DNA of 64,000 nucleotides from Populus alba. Taxonomy: Eukaryota > Streptophyta > Magnoliopsida > Malpighiales > Salicaceae. The notes beneath the pieces were generated by a model. The model saw only the letters and a list, made by a program, of their open reading frames with translations. It was not told the origin of the DNA and searched no databases. The translations under genes and the position numbers were made by a program. Within the stretch, counting starts at the first letter, position 1. Every line of letters begins with the position of its first letter. Location of the stretch: contig NC_133287.1 of the NCBI RefSeq assembly GCF_005239225.2, forward strand, positions 6,739,493-6,803,492. The letters are read 5' to 3'. This document shows positions 1-11,317 of the stretch, one piece after another.

Positions 1-2130
1 CATTATTCCTTTTATTGCTCGCGCCACAACAGCTCACGAAGCATGGAATATTCTTGCAGCCACATATGCCACTCCATCTTGAGGTCGCATCAAATAGGTA
101 AAAGTCAATCTCAAATCACTAACTAAAGGCACTCTCAACATCACAGACTTCCTGCAATCAGTAAAGGCTAGAGCTGATGAACTTGCAGTCTTAGGGCACC
201 TGTAGACAATGAAGACTTGACGGACAAAATCCTAGAAGAACTAGGTGATGACTACAAAGAATTGGTGAGAGCAGTGTAAGCCAGAGACAATGCCATCAGC
301 TTTGATGAACTACATGAAAAATTATTAATGTTCGAAGTCTCACTTCAAGCAGCCCATAAAGGTATCGATTTCTCCCCCACAACACATCTCTCCAGTCGAA
401 CCTAGAGCAAGTATCCCTTCAACAATGTTGGCCAATCAACATCCAACAAATCAGGTGGACATTGACGCCCCTCTACCTACCAACACCATCGCTACACAAG
501 ACAAGGTTCAACCACTCACGACACCACCAACAACAACCGCTCTCAGCCAAGGCCATATCTGGGGTATTGTCAAATTTGTGGCATTCAAGGACACACAGCA
601 AAAAAAAATGTCCCTCTTTTCGTCTTGTTCCCCTCCATAGCAACCAAAATTCCAGTCCTTCTCCATGGCAACCGCAGGTCAACCTTATAAAGACCAGTTC
701 CTTGACTAGTTCTCCATGGCTTTTGGATAGTGGGGCGTCCCACCACTTCACAACAGATCTTCAAAATTTGGCTCACCACTTGCCTTACACCAGCATAGAT
801 GATGTTATGATAGGGGATGGTAAAAGTCTGTGAATTACACACTTGGGTTCCTCTACTCTTCATTCATCCGCTCACTCCTTTAAGCTTAACAATATATTAT
901 GTGTGCCTGATATTAAACGCAATTTACTCTCTATATATCAATTTTGCGTTGATAATAATGTATCTGTTGAGTTCTTACCCTGTTTTTTTTTTTTTTGTGA
1001 AGGACTTATTGACTAGGGAAATTCGCGCAAAGGGTAAAACCAAAAAAGGTGTGTACAAATGGCCATGCGTTGTCACCCCTTATGCCTTTTCCAGTCTTAA
1101 AATAGCTTCCATAAATTGGCATTTTGTATTAGGTCATCCAGTTGTTTCTATTTTAAAAACAATTTTAACTAAGCATAATTTGAATTCGTCTTCAGTATCA
1201 AAAGACTTTGTCTGCAATGCATGTCGCTGTAATAAAAAGTCACAAACTACCTTTTTCTGTCTCCACCTTGACCTCTCATAAACCGCTTGAAATAATATTT
1301 TCTGATGTATGGACATCCCCTATTTTGTCTATTAATGGTTTTAAGTATTATGTTATTTTTGTGGATCACTTCATTAAATACATATGGTTTTATCCGCTAA
1401 AAAAAAAATCTGATGTCAAAACCACCTTCATTCGCTTTAAAGCAGTAGTAGAAAATTATTTCAAGACAAACATTGTGACTTTGTATTCTGACAATAGGGG
1501 TGAATATATTACGTTAAAGGAATTCCTTGTTATGCATGGAATATCTCATCTGACATCACCCCTACATACCCCTGAACACAATGGTTTTGCTGAACATCGT
1601 CATTGGCATATTGTGGAAATAGGCCTCTCACTTTTAACTCATGCATCTTTACCATGTATTTTTTGGTCATATGCTTTTTTTACCACGGTCTATCTTATCA
1701 ATCGCATGCCAACTACCACGTTAAAAAATCTTTCGCCTTATATAGTTATTTTTCAACATTCCTCGAACTATGAAAAACTTCGTAGTTTTGGATGTTTATG
1801 TTATCCTTGGCTACGACCATACACTGTTCATAAATTAGATCCTCGTTCCAAACCTTGCATTTTTCTAGGATATTCTCTTTCACAAAGTGCTTATTTATGC
1901 TTTGAACTCGAGTCTTAAAAAATCATTGTGTCTAGGCATGTGTCCTTCATCGAGCATATTTTTCCATACCATGATTTACACAAACCGGAGCCTCCATGCA
2001 TATCCACTTCAGTTGACATATGGATTCCACCTGTTATCACCATTCCATCATCCAATTCTACACACTCTTCTACGGCAGCACCTGAAGCAAGAAATTCCCA
2101 AATGCAAGAAGTTCCTCTACCAAGGTTCAT
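1..2130 (+). pseudogene. Ty1/copia retrotransposon gag-pol remnant (decayed, 5' end outside window)
   Basis: Translating across several frames gives the copia order. A UBN2-type Gag stretch lies at about 1-360. A zinc-knuckle-like piece and a protease with an active-site DSGASHH motif lie at about 560-830. A GAG-pre-integrase stretch with a WHFVLGHP-like motif lies at about 1110-1260, and an integrase core at about 1290-1915. The integrase shows Asp in FSDVW, Asp in LYSDNRGEY and Glu/His in HNGFAEH, then the copia motif LRSFGCLCYP. In-frame stops and frameshifts (for example near 100, 280 and 840, and after 1918) show it is dead. The reverse transcriptase is absent because the sequence passes straight into the Harbinger fragment at about 2110-2134. 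No LTR is visible at either side. Confidence 0.85.
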
Positions 2131-3906
2131 TGCTCATTCATCCTCAATAATCATATTATGCATTATTATGCAAGCTTTCATAATATATGCAAGCGTTTCT
2201 TCATCCCAGTATCGAACAGGTCCACGTACAATTGCAAAACGAGATTGTAGCACCCCAAATACCCCCTCCACTTCGGCTTGCAAAATATTTTCTCTTTGCT
2301 CCTAATGGTCTTGGGATTGTCTTAACAAAGGTTGACCAATTAGGATAAATTTCATCTGCTAAATAGTATCCCATTGTGTATTCATGCCCACTAATTGTAT
2401 AATTGACAGGAGCAGTACGACCTTCAGCAAGTGCAACAAAGATAGGTGACCGATCAAGAACATTAATATCATTTAATGATCCAGGCATTCCAAAAAAGGC
2501 ATGCCATATCCAAAGATCTTGTGAAGCTACTGCTTCTAGAATTATAGTTGGTTCACGACACTGACTAGTATACATCCCATGTCATGCAATTGGGCATTTC
2601 TCCCATTTCCAATGCATACAATCAATGCTCCCTAACATCCCTGAAAATCCACAATGCTCTCCAATTGATAATAATCGACAAATATCGGCCTCGTTTGGTG
2701 CCCTTAGATACCAATCACCAAAAACTTCTACGATTTCTTTGACGAAAGCTCTAAGACTTTCTATCACAGTGGTTTCTTCAATTCGAAGATATTCATCAGT
2801 AAGATATGTAGAAATACCATATGCAAGTATTTTATGAGCTGTAGTTACCTTTTGAAGGCAAGATAAACCAAGAACACCAAGAGCATCTGTCCTTTGTTTG
2901 AAATATGGATTATGAGTTTCCACTGCATTTGCGATCCGAAGAAAAAGACGACGACTCATCCTAAATCTTCTTCGAAATTGACTTTCAGTGAATTTAGGAT
3001 TTTCAGCAAAATAATCATTATATAACCTTAACTCACCTTTCTTTTTATTACGATTGACAATATTATGACCAGGAATAGAGCCACGATGCCCTGTTCTCCG
3101 CCCTTGATTATTCGATTCTTCTTCAGCAACCACATCAGTAGCAACTTGAAAAGCAAACACAGGAGTGTCATCATCAAAATCAAAAGCATCATAAAAATTA
3201 AAATTAGAATGATTCATGATGAATTTTAATGAAATATAACAAAGATTGGAGAGAAGAAAATGACGAGAAAAAATGTTAAGGTATATGAGAATATTTATAG
3301 ATGGATTATTTTTTCAAATTGTAAAATCTTGGAATGTTGGCGGTAATTTTTTCAAAATTTGAAATTTTAAAATTTGAAATGTGAGTGGTTATTTTTTCAA
3401 AATTTGAAATTTTAAAATTTAAAATGTTTGGCGGTCATTTTTTTCAAAGCTTGAATTTTTTTTTAAAATAAAAAATCAAAATTTAAAATGTTGTCGGTTT
3501 TTTTTCAAAGTTTGAATTTGAATTTACTTTTAAAAAATTAAAATTTTAACAATAACATATAAAACTTAAAACTAAAAATATTCATATAAATAAATTTTAA
3601 ATTTAATTTTAAATTATATCTTTAAACTTTCATATTACTTCATTAATTTTATATTACTTTTATAAATTACTCATATTAATTATATAATTAATAACATCAT
3701 AATTATATTATATATAAAATATCTAAATTAGTTATATAATTATATTAAAATTAATTTACCATGAAATATATTAAAATATAATTGGCTTTTCTAAATAGCT
3801 TTTTACCATTGGAATGCACGTAATAAAAAAAGCTATATTTACACTATTCAAAAAGCTATTTTCTTCATTTGGCTCTTTAATATAGCATTTGCTATTGGAG
3901 ATACTC
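2131..3906 (-). mobile_element. PIF/Harbinger DNA transposon, left end lost
   Basis: The element consists of a transposase pseudogene, an AT-rich 5' region and a right terminus around 3880-3906 ending in a GGAGATACTC-type sequence. The next three bases are TAA (3907-3909), the usual 3-bp target of PIF/Harbinger elements. The DNA after TAA (GTGTTCTCAGAGAAGG) follows TTCATAA in the paralogous repeat unit near 19270, which gives an uninterrupted reference for this flank. The left terminus is missing: copia sequence abuts the transposase stop codon. Confidence 0.75.
2134..3217 (-). pseudogene. HARBI1-like Harbinger transposase pseudogene
   Basis: The ATG at 3217 opens a reading frame of about 360 codons related to plant HARBI1/ALP1-type DDE nucleases, which cut and paste the element at TAA/TTA targets. 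Visible landmarks are the N-terminal helix-rich region FRRRFRMSRRLFLRI, the first catalytic Asp in GSIDCMHWKWEKCP, the second in SLNDINVL, and the C-terminal block RFAIVRGPVRYWDEETL ending IIEDE before the stop at 2134-2136. Two lesions are clear. An in-frame TGA at about 2579-2581 stands where the family has Trp after CPIA, and a frameshift lies near 2280. Family members are usually somewhat longer. It is not expected to make active transposase. Confidence 0.85.
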
Positions 3907-3909
3907 TAA

Positions 3910-4190
3910 GTGTTCTCAGAGAAGGAAAAAATCGAGATTGACTCATTAATTTAATTGGATTTAATAAATTAGAATAATTTTGATAATATAAATAAAAAAT
4001 ATAATGATAATAAATAAGTTGATTAAAAAAAATAACCAAAAAAGATCAAGAAAACCGATTCGAGACCATCCATGTGGTGATGGGGTACAAAACTACTGCC
4101 TCCTCCATTGCTCTCCCTCTCGAGAGATAGAACAAAAACAAGCACCATATAAGTAGAGGATGGAGTGTGGGAGAGAATTAAGTTGACCCA
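3910..4190 (-). pseudogene. UGT subtype-A 5' stub (RA0)
   Basis: The part from about 4058 to 4190 matches the 5'UTR and first codons of the intact A gene at 11127. The ATG is at 4108 and the stub reads MEEAVVLYP, then shifts frame because of one extra G in the GATGGGG run. The coding remnant stops after about 13 codons and joins an AT-rich stretch beginning GTGTTCTCAGAGAAGG (3910). The same junction recurs near 19380, 29040, 37870, 49300 and 58175, so it arose once and was copied with the repeat unit. Confidence 0.7.
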
Positions 4191-4993
4191 ACTATTATTT
4201 TTACCATGTTTTTGTTAAGCATAAATAGTTTTCCGTGTGTATAGCAATACAAGTATCATTCATGAATCTTTTATGTAGAAGATGCATCATTACAATATTT
4301 GGATGAAGAAACTTTTTATTTTTACACCTCTTGAATGTACACCTAATACCAGCTCCACTAATATTTCTTAGAATAGAAATTAATAAAAATTTGAATCTTA
4401 TTATAATAATCCATCCTCCACAATCCTTGAGGTGAATCTCGATACATTCATAACTTCTATCGAACCTATATAAAATAATGATGACAACATGTATTAATTA
4501 ATTACGTTAAGTAAATAAATTTGTAAAAATATTGGTTTAGCTCAAGATTATCCGACTTACTCTTAAACTTCTCTTACATATTCATTATCAATTATCTACT
4601 TACATACAAATTTATGCACATTAATTTACAGAAATTACAACTTGGCAATAAAATTGATAAAAATTAAAATGGACATGTTAAACAAGCCATTATTTATTTT
4701 TTCACAACAAACCTAAGTTGATAATTCGACATAAGTTTCAATAATTTATAAAAAAAAATATAATTTTACAAAATCTAAAATAAACCACAACAAGTACAGA
4801 ATTATAAATCCATACTACAAGTTTGTTTGAGAAAAAACAATAAGCTAAGTAAACACCCAAACAAAATACAAATAGTAAAAAAATATTCAATAATAAAATT
4901 GACATTTTAAAATTATGTTAAAATTAAAAAAAAGGATAGAAATACTTAAAATGAAAAATCCGCAGTAAATCTGAACACAGATACTATAACTAG
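4191..4993. other. AT-rich intergenic DNA
   Basis: No coding potential, RNA gene or terminal repeats seen. Homopolymer A/T runs dominate. Confidence 0.5.
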
Positions 4994-7881
4994 AAAAGTT
5001 AAAGAAGGATGAGTTGTGTTGATATGATGGGGGAGGTTGGGGGAGGGGGTTTGGTTGTTTATAATTGGGGGGGGGGGGTTGTTCAGATGCAGGGGGAATA
5101 AGAAGGTGAAATAGGGGAGGGGAGGGGAGGGTCGATAGACAAGTCATATATTAAATATTACCGATGGAATTACCGAAGGAATACCATCTGTAACTTCATC
5201 GGCAATTCTGTTGGTGCACTAGACATGTTACTGTATGGACATCCTAGTTTGATCCAACTATAATTCTGTCAATAAAAGTGTCCATAAACACTTACACATC
5301 ATTGCACTGTTTGGTTTTTTTTTTAAATTCTTTGTATTCCGTCTGTGATTCACTCGGTATATATCGATAGAATGTTTCTTTCGGTATATACCAATGGTGT
5401 TAGCGATGGAAAAAAACTCGTCGATAATTCTATTTGTATTCATTGAATTTCTAGTAGTGTGAGAATTTATTGTGTTTGACTATTGTGGTTCTTTGCAAGT
5501 CTTTTTAAACGGAACAAAGTTTTGGGTATAGTTTCTAAAATAGAGAAAATTCTGTCCAAATTTGTTAAAATTTGAAATTTTCTTACTTTATTAATCAAAT
5601 GTTAGATTAATAAACTAAATAATAAATCTTATAAGAACTATATTTTTGTTAGATTTAGATGCAAGGAAATTTATTACTAGAATTTAAATGGAATGAATAA
5701 AATGACTATTGGAATTTAATTGATGTCACACTTCAGATCAAGTAATCTCTGTGGAGCAGTTTTCAAAAGAAAGGAATAAGGTCACAAACAATATCTGTGT
5801 TTGGGATTGTGGTAGTGGTAGCGGTTCAAAGTGTTTTTCGAGTAGAAATATATCAAAATAAAATTTTTTTATTCTTAAAAATTATTTTTAACATCAGCAT
5901 ATCAAAATGATTGAAAACATAAAAAAAAAAACATTATTTTAAGCAAAAACAAATTTAAAAGTTAAAGAAGGATGAGTTGTGTTGATATGATGGGGGAGGT
6001 TTGGGGGAGGGGGTTTGGTTGTTTATAATTGGGGGGGGGGGTTGTTCAGATGCAGGGGGAATAAGAAGGTGAAATAGGGGAGGGGAGGGTCGATAGACAA
6101 GTCATATATTAAATATTACCGATGGAATTACCGAAGGAATACCATCTGTAACTTCATCGGCAATTCTGTTGGTGCACTAGACATGTTACTGTATGGACAT
6201 CCTAGTTTGATCCAACTATAATTCTGTCAATAAAAGTGTCCATAAACACTTACACATCATTGCACTGTTTGGTTTTTTTTTTTAAATTCTTTGTATTCCG
6301 TCTGTGATTCACTCGGTATATATCGATAGAATGTTTCTTTCGGTATATATACCAATGGTGTTAGCGATGGAAAAAAAACCCGTCGATAATTCTATTTGTA
6401 TTCATTGAATTTCTAGTAGTGTGAGAATTTATTGTGTTTGACTATTGTGGTTCTTTGCAAGTCTTTTTAAACGGAACAAAGTTTTGGGTATAGTTTCTAA
6501 AATAGAGAAAATTCTGTCCAAATTTGTTAAAATTTGAAATTTTCTTACTTTATTAATCAAATGTTAGATTAATAAACTAAATAATAAATCTTATAAGAAC
6601 TATATTTTTGTTAGATTTAGATGCAAGGAAATTTATTACTAGAATTTAAATGGAATGAATAAAATGACTATTGGAATTTAATTGATGTCACATTTCAGAT
6701 CAAGTAATCTCTGTGGAGCAGTTTTAAAAAGAAAGGAATAAGGTCACAAACAATATCTGTGTTTGGGATTGTGGTAGTGGTAGCGGTTCAAAGTGTTTTT
6801 CGAGTAGAAATATATCAAAATAAAATTTTTTTATTCTTAAAAATTATTTTTAACATCAGCATATCAAAATGATTGAAAACATAAAAAAAAAAACATTATT
6901 TTAAGCAAAAACAAATTTAAAAGTTAAAGAAGGATGAGTTGTGTTGATATGATGGGGGAGGTTTGGGGGAGGGGGTTTTGGTTGTTTATAATTGGGGGGG
7001 GGTTGTTCAGATGCAGGGGGAATAAGAAGGTGAAATAGGGGAGGGGAGGGTCGATAGACAAGTCATATATTAAATATTACCGATGGAATTACCGAAGGAA
7101 TACCATCTGTAACTTCATCGGCAATTCTGTTGGTGCACTAGACATGTTACTGTATGGACATCCTAGTTTGATCCAACTATAATTCTGTCAATAAAAGTGT
7201 CCATAAACACTTACACATCATTGCACTGTTTGTTTTTTTTTTTAAATTCTTTGTATTCCGTCTGTGATTCACTCGGTATATATCGATAGAATGTTTCTTT
7301 CGATATATACCAATGGTGTTAGCGATGGAAAAAAACCCGTCGATAATTCTATTTGTATTCATTGAATTTCTAGTAGTGTGAGAATTTATTGTGTTTGACT
7401 ATTGTGGTTCTTTGCAAGTCTTTTTAAGCGGAACAAAGTTTTGGGTATAGTTTCTAAAATTGAGAAAATTCTGTCCAAATTTGTTAAAATTTGAAAATTT
7501 CTTACTTTATTAATCAAATGTTAGATTAATAAACTAAATAATAAATCTTATAGGAACTATATTTTTGTTAGATTTAGATGCAAGGAAATTTATTGCTAGA
7601 ATTTAAATGGAATGAATAAAATGACTATTGGAATTTAATTGATGTCACACTTCAGATCAAGTAATCTCTGTGGAGCAGTTTTAAAAAGAAAGTAATAAGG
7701 TCACAAACAATATCTGTGTTTGGGATTGTGGTAGCGGTAGCGGTTCAAAGTATTTTTCAAGTAGAAAATATATCAAAATAAAATTTTTTTTATTCTTAAA
7801 AATTATTTTTAACATCAGCATATCAAAATGATTGAAAATATATATATATAAAAAACATTATTTTTAAGCAAAAACAAATTT
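4994..7881. repeat. Three tandem copies of a ~963-bp unit
   Basis: The phrase AAAAGTTAAAGAAGGATGAG marks unit starts at 4994, 5957 and 6919, and the array ends at about 7881, giving units of 963, 962 and 963 bp. Each unit holds, in order, a G-rich tract, a CACTA-like right end (complementary ACCGACGG/CCGTCGGT-type subterminal words, finishing in CTAGTAGTG), and an AT-rich repeat ending with TTTAACATCAGCATATC. The copies differ by few substitutions and by homopolymer lengths. Unit 3 is the most diverged. No gene is present: the short ORFs within are repeats of the same non-coding segment. Confidence 0.9.
5145..5460 (-). mobile_element. CACTA-like terminus (first of three tandem copies)
   Basis: On the minus strand the sequence begins CACTACTAGAAATTC at about 5458 and has several degenerate copies of the subterminal words ACCGAYGGAATT and TCGGTATAT. 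This is typical of non-autonomous plant CACTA (En/Spm) elements. No transposase. Homologous copies lie at about 6105-6422 and 7070-7378. Confidence 0.55.
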
Positions 7882-7934
7882 AAAAGTTAAGGCAACATGG
7901 TTTACCCCGTCTTCTGGAACACATCCTTAGCATA

Positions 7935-8345
7935 AGAGCATGAAATAGGGCCAGATACAAGTTGTTCAACGTAAGTTTTCAATGATTTGTTTATATACCT
8001 ACTACATAATCGTTCTCAAAGTGGCCAGATACATGTTTTTCCACTAAAGTTTTCAATAATTTGTTTACATACCTACTACATAATCGTTCTCAAAGTCTTT
8101 TATCTTGGTTTCTCGTACTTTGCCAAAACAATAAAATCGTAGCAATCTACCATTCAAACCTAAAATTCTTAAAGCTGGACAAAAATCAGGACAAGTGAAT
8201 ATAATAATGTAAGCAAGATATAGTAGTCAGCACTGACGTCAGAATCCATGACTGTTTGGAGCCAAGATACGTCTTCGAAATTTTCATGGCAATGGAAGCC
8301 AATTGCATTTATCTTTCCTTCAGATGTAGTATGTAGTGAGCATTT
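7935..8345 (-). promoter_or_regulatory. Orphan UGT subtype-B promoter
   Basis: This stretch aligns by eye with the region upstream of UGT-B1 (about 18715-19050). It shares GAGCATGAAATAGGG, TTTCAATGATTTGT, CTACATAATCGTTCTCAAAG, GCCA.AACAATAAAATCGTAGCAA and the intact palindrome TGACGTCA at 8234-8241. An internal ~80-bp duplication repeats the segment from GCCAGATACA to CTCAAAGT. No B coding sequence lies to its left, so the gene it served has been lost, probably in rearrangement with the 963-bp array. Confidence 0.65.
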
Positions 8346-9693
8346 AAATTTGGAGTATAAAAAAATTAAAAAAAAATAAAATTTTTAAAAGTAAATTTAT
8401 AAAATATTTCAAATAAAATAAATATCAATATATAATAAGAATAAAGACAAAATCTGATAAATAAAAAAATTTCAATTAAAAAAAAAGAGAAAAACAAATA
8501 ACAATTAAAAAAAGTAGGGATCAAAATTGATATAAAAATAAAAAAAATCAAATTTTAAAGGATGTAATTAAAATAAAAAATAATTCAAAACAAATTATAT
8601 AAAAATAAAAAAATTAAGGATCAAATTTTGATATAATTAACAAATAATAAATATTTTTTAATTTTTAACAACTTCTAAAAATGTGTATTTCATCTAAAAT
8701 AAATGAAAAATATTTATTTTAAATTAAGTTAAATATTTCTTTAACTAGAAAATATTTTCTATTAATCAACTTATATGTAAACAAACATAAAAAAATTTTA
8801 AAAATAATTTTCTGGAACAAACAAATCCTTCAGCTCCTTAAGACTTGTTTGGATTTAGTGATAGTCAACCCCATCAGAAGTTTTATCTAAAACACAACAA
8901 AGCAGCTTTCACTCAAACAAATCAATTCTCACATTTATATCCAGAACACCCCTGCTACCCCATGGTTTTAAAAATTGATTTTGACACAAAAATCAATTCC
9001 TTAATAATGAAAAAACAACATTCTAACTGTATGCCTAAGTTCATCAATTAAAATGAAAGTAGGCAGTACTGACTTTTTTTCAAAACTGTATCTCTAGTTG
9101 TATTCGGGTCTTGGAATACACTGTAATATTAATTCTGATATAGAAAGAAAAAATCATTGTCAATGGCGATTATGACCATAAAAATAATGTGTGTTTATAA
9201 TTAAGCGTGTTAAACATATTATTCATACGAATAGCATTATATCCCAACTATAATAAACAAAACAAATTTACTTACCAACCATGTCCAGTTCTGTAAACCA
9301 ACTAATCCAGAAAAAATTTAACAACCATGCATTTAAAAAACAATTGTTTGGGATCATGATTCAGTTTGCCAAAGACCAAGTATTTTAGTAGATAGATGGA
9401 TTAAAAACTTCATATAAGACTATATTATTAAAAAAAATTCAAATCAAATCCACCTCTAGTAACTATTAATTTATTATCAAACATCACTGATACATCTCCA
9501 AAGGTTACAGTACAGATAATAATAAGATTAATAATTATAATCCACCCATTGGGAATAATAATCTTATGCTGCTGATATTGCTGCTGCTGCGATTTTTTCT
9601 TTGTTTTATTTACCAAGTAAATATGACCCAGTAACAAATTAAACAACTACAGTAAACTAACACAGGCCAGCAGACTTCACTCATTTTTCCTGC
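8346..9693. other. AT-rich spacer, including 3' flank of UGT-A
   Basis: No supported gene. The 8346-8840 part is A-rich and resembles a MITE-type sequence. 8845-9051 can be read as an ORF but has no recognisable domain and sits in repeat-like DNA. The last few hundred bases should contain the 3'UTR of UGT-A. Confidence 0.4.
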
Positions 9694-11127
9694 TTAGTTC
9701 CAGGACTCAACAAGCTTGGACAATGGCGCCACATGAGAAGAGCCACCTTCAATCATTGCAGCCTTGGCTGCATTTTTCATAGCAATCGCTCTCTCCCTAA
9801 TCAATTTACCTTCATCAGACTCCATAAATCCTCTAAGATTCTTCTCCACCTCATCAGCACTTACAAATCCATCTTCAGACTCGTTCATTGACAAAGCAAG
9901 CTTCATTTCCTCCACTAGCACTGCCCTATTCAGCCTTTGCTCTGCATACAATGGCCAAGCCACCAATGGCACACCAGCACAAACTGCTTCAAGTATAGAA
10001 TTCCACCCGCAGTGAGTAACAAATCCACCTACTGAACTGTGGTTCAAGATTTCCACTTGTGGAGCCCATAATTTCATCACTAGTCCCCTCTCTTTAGTTC
10101 GTTCCAAGAATCCATCAGGAAGCAAAGAATCCAAATCAGGGTATCCATTTGCTTTGATGGCTACACTTAGATTATGAGAAGGTGGATCCCGAACAACCCA
10201 CAGGAACCTTTGACCACTTTTTTCCAACCCAGTAGCTATCTCCCTTAACTGCTCCTTGGTGAATAGCCCTAAGCTACCAAAACAAAGAAACACAACACTT
10301 TGGTTTGGTTGGGAATCAAGCCAAGTAATACACTTATATGCATCTTCAGGACTGGTCTTGCTGCTACCACCTCTTTTATCATCAGCTAAAATCAAGGGAC
10401 CTATGCAATAAATCGGTGGCGTGGGGTTATCAGGCACACAGAGCCCATCTGAGATTGCCCTTACAACTTTGGACTCGAGGAATTCAAATGTGTTGATCAT
10501 AATCCCAGCTGCTTGAGGGACTTGAGTGGAAAAATCAAGGAAGTATTGATAGGCCTTATTGTCCCGCTCAAGAAAAGGCTTTGGCATGTCAGTAGCAAGA
10601 ACTGGTAACAAGCCAGGAACATTAAGAAAATGCTCTTTCATATCTTTGAAACTTTTGGTGGTGTTTTGGTGAAGGGTAGGGAGGTGAAGATATAAAGCAA
10701 GAAAGCAAGCACCGGAAGTGATAAAAAAGTAACTAGGGATGTGAATTTCATCGGCCACAGAAAGACCAGAAGTGCAAAAGAAGTCCATAATAAGACCATG
10801 AATTTTAAACGTTTTGGATATGTTGATGAGTTCTTCATGAACACGAGGTTTGATGAAGTGAAGGATCTCTAAAGTGAGTACTTCAAGGGGGGTTGCAGCT
10901 GTGGAAGCTGGGGTAACAATGGGGAGATGACGGAATTTGATGGAGGGAACACTGGCAGAAACTGTGGAAATGTATTTATCGGTTCTTCCTGCAATATAGG
11001 GTGCTGCAGCAATGAAAATGTGGATGGAAAGGGCAGGTCTATGAGTGAGCAATAGTTTGCCTAGCTCCACCATAGACACCAGGTGGCCAACATGTGGTGA
11101 TGGGTACAGAACTACTGTCTCCTCCAT
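9694..11127 (-). CDS. UDP-glycosyltransferase, UGT88-type, subtype A (intact)
   Basis: This single-exon ORF encodes 477 residues, normal for family-1 plant UGTs. The start is set at the ATG at 11127, giving MEETVVLYPSP. An upstream in-frame start would add 33 residues absent from the paralogs. These cytosolic enzymes transfer glucose from UDP-glucose to hydroxyls of small molecules. The presumed catalytic His is residue 15 (PSPHVGH) and its partner Asp is residue 115 (LIMDFFC). The C-terminal PSPG donor box starts WAPQVEILNH, contains HCGWNS and ends LYAEQ; the final Gln usually goes with UDP-glucose. It resembles the UGT88 family (Arabidopsis UGT88A1, apple phloretin UGT88F). The acceptor cannot be read from sequence. 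It is clearly distinct from the B genes while sharing their layout. Confidence 0.93.
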   Translation of the reverse strand: MEETVVLYPSPHVGHLVSMVELGKLLLTHRPALSIHIFIAAAPYIAGRTDKYISTVSASVPSIKFRHLPIVTPASTAATPLEVLTLEILHFIKPRVHEELINISKTFKIHGLIMDFFCTSGLSVADEIHIPSYFFITSGACFLALYLHLPTLHQNTTKSFKDMKEHFLNVPGLLPVLATDMPKPFLERDNKAYQYFLDFSTQVPQAAGIMINTFEFLESKVVRAISDGLCVPDNPTPPIYCIGPLILADDKRGGSSKTSPEDAYKCITWLDSQPNQSVVFLCFGSLGLFTKEQLREIATGLEKSGQRFLWVVRDPPSHNLSVAIKANGYPDLDSLLPDGFLERTKERGLVMKLWAPQVEILNHSSVGGFVTHCGWNSILEAVCAGVPLVAWPLYAEQRLNRAVLVEEMKLALSMNESEDGFVSADEVEKNLRGFMESDEGKLIRERAIAMKNAAKAAMIEGGSSHVAPLSKLVESWN

Positions 11128-11317
11128 TGCTCTCCCTCTTGAGAGATAGAACAAAAACAAGTAAAGGATGGAGTGTGGGAGAGAATTAAGCAGGCTACAA
11201 AGTTTTGTAAGGTAAGGCAAGAGCATTTATTGTTTATTTATTTATTTATTAAAAAATGTACCAATAATTTACTTGGTTACAATATTAGATCAATAAAGGA
11301 ATCACATGTAGCATGAC
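11128..11317 (-). promoter_or_regulatory. 5' flank of UGT-A
   Basis: This contains the 5'UTR and proximal promoter shared with the A stubs elsewhere, up to the target-site duplication ATGAC at 11313-11317 where a solo LTR is inserted about 190 bp upstream of the ATG. An AATAAATAAATAAATAA run (minus strand, about 11230-11252) is the only TATA-like tract. The LTR insertion separates the gene from its original distal promoter. Confidence 0.5.

Noticed and set aside
4994..7881. Regularly spaced direct repeats considered as a CRISPR-like array.
   Set aside because: Units are 963 bp and near-identical throughout, with no short repeat/unique spacer pattern, in a plant nuclear context.
8845..9051. 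68-codon ORF.
   Set aside because: No domain, no conservation elsewhere in the window, located in repeat-like AT-rich DNA.
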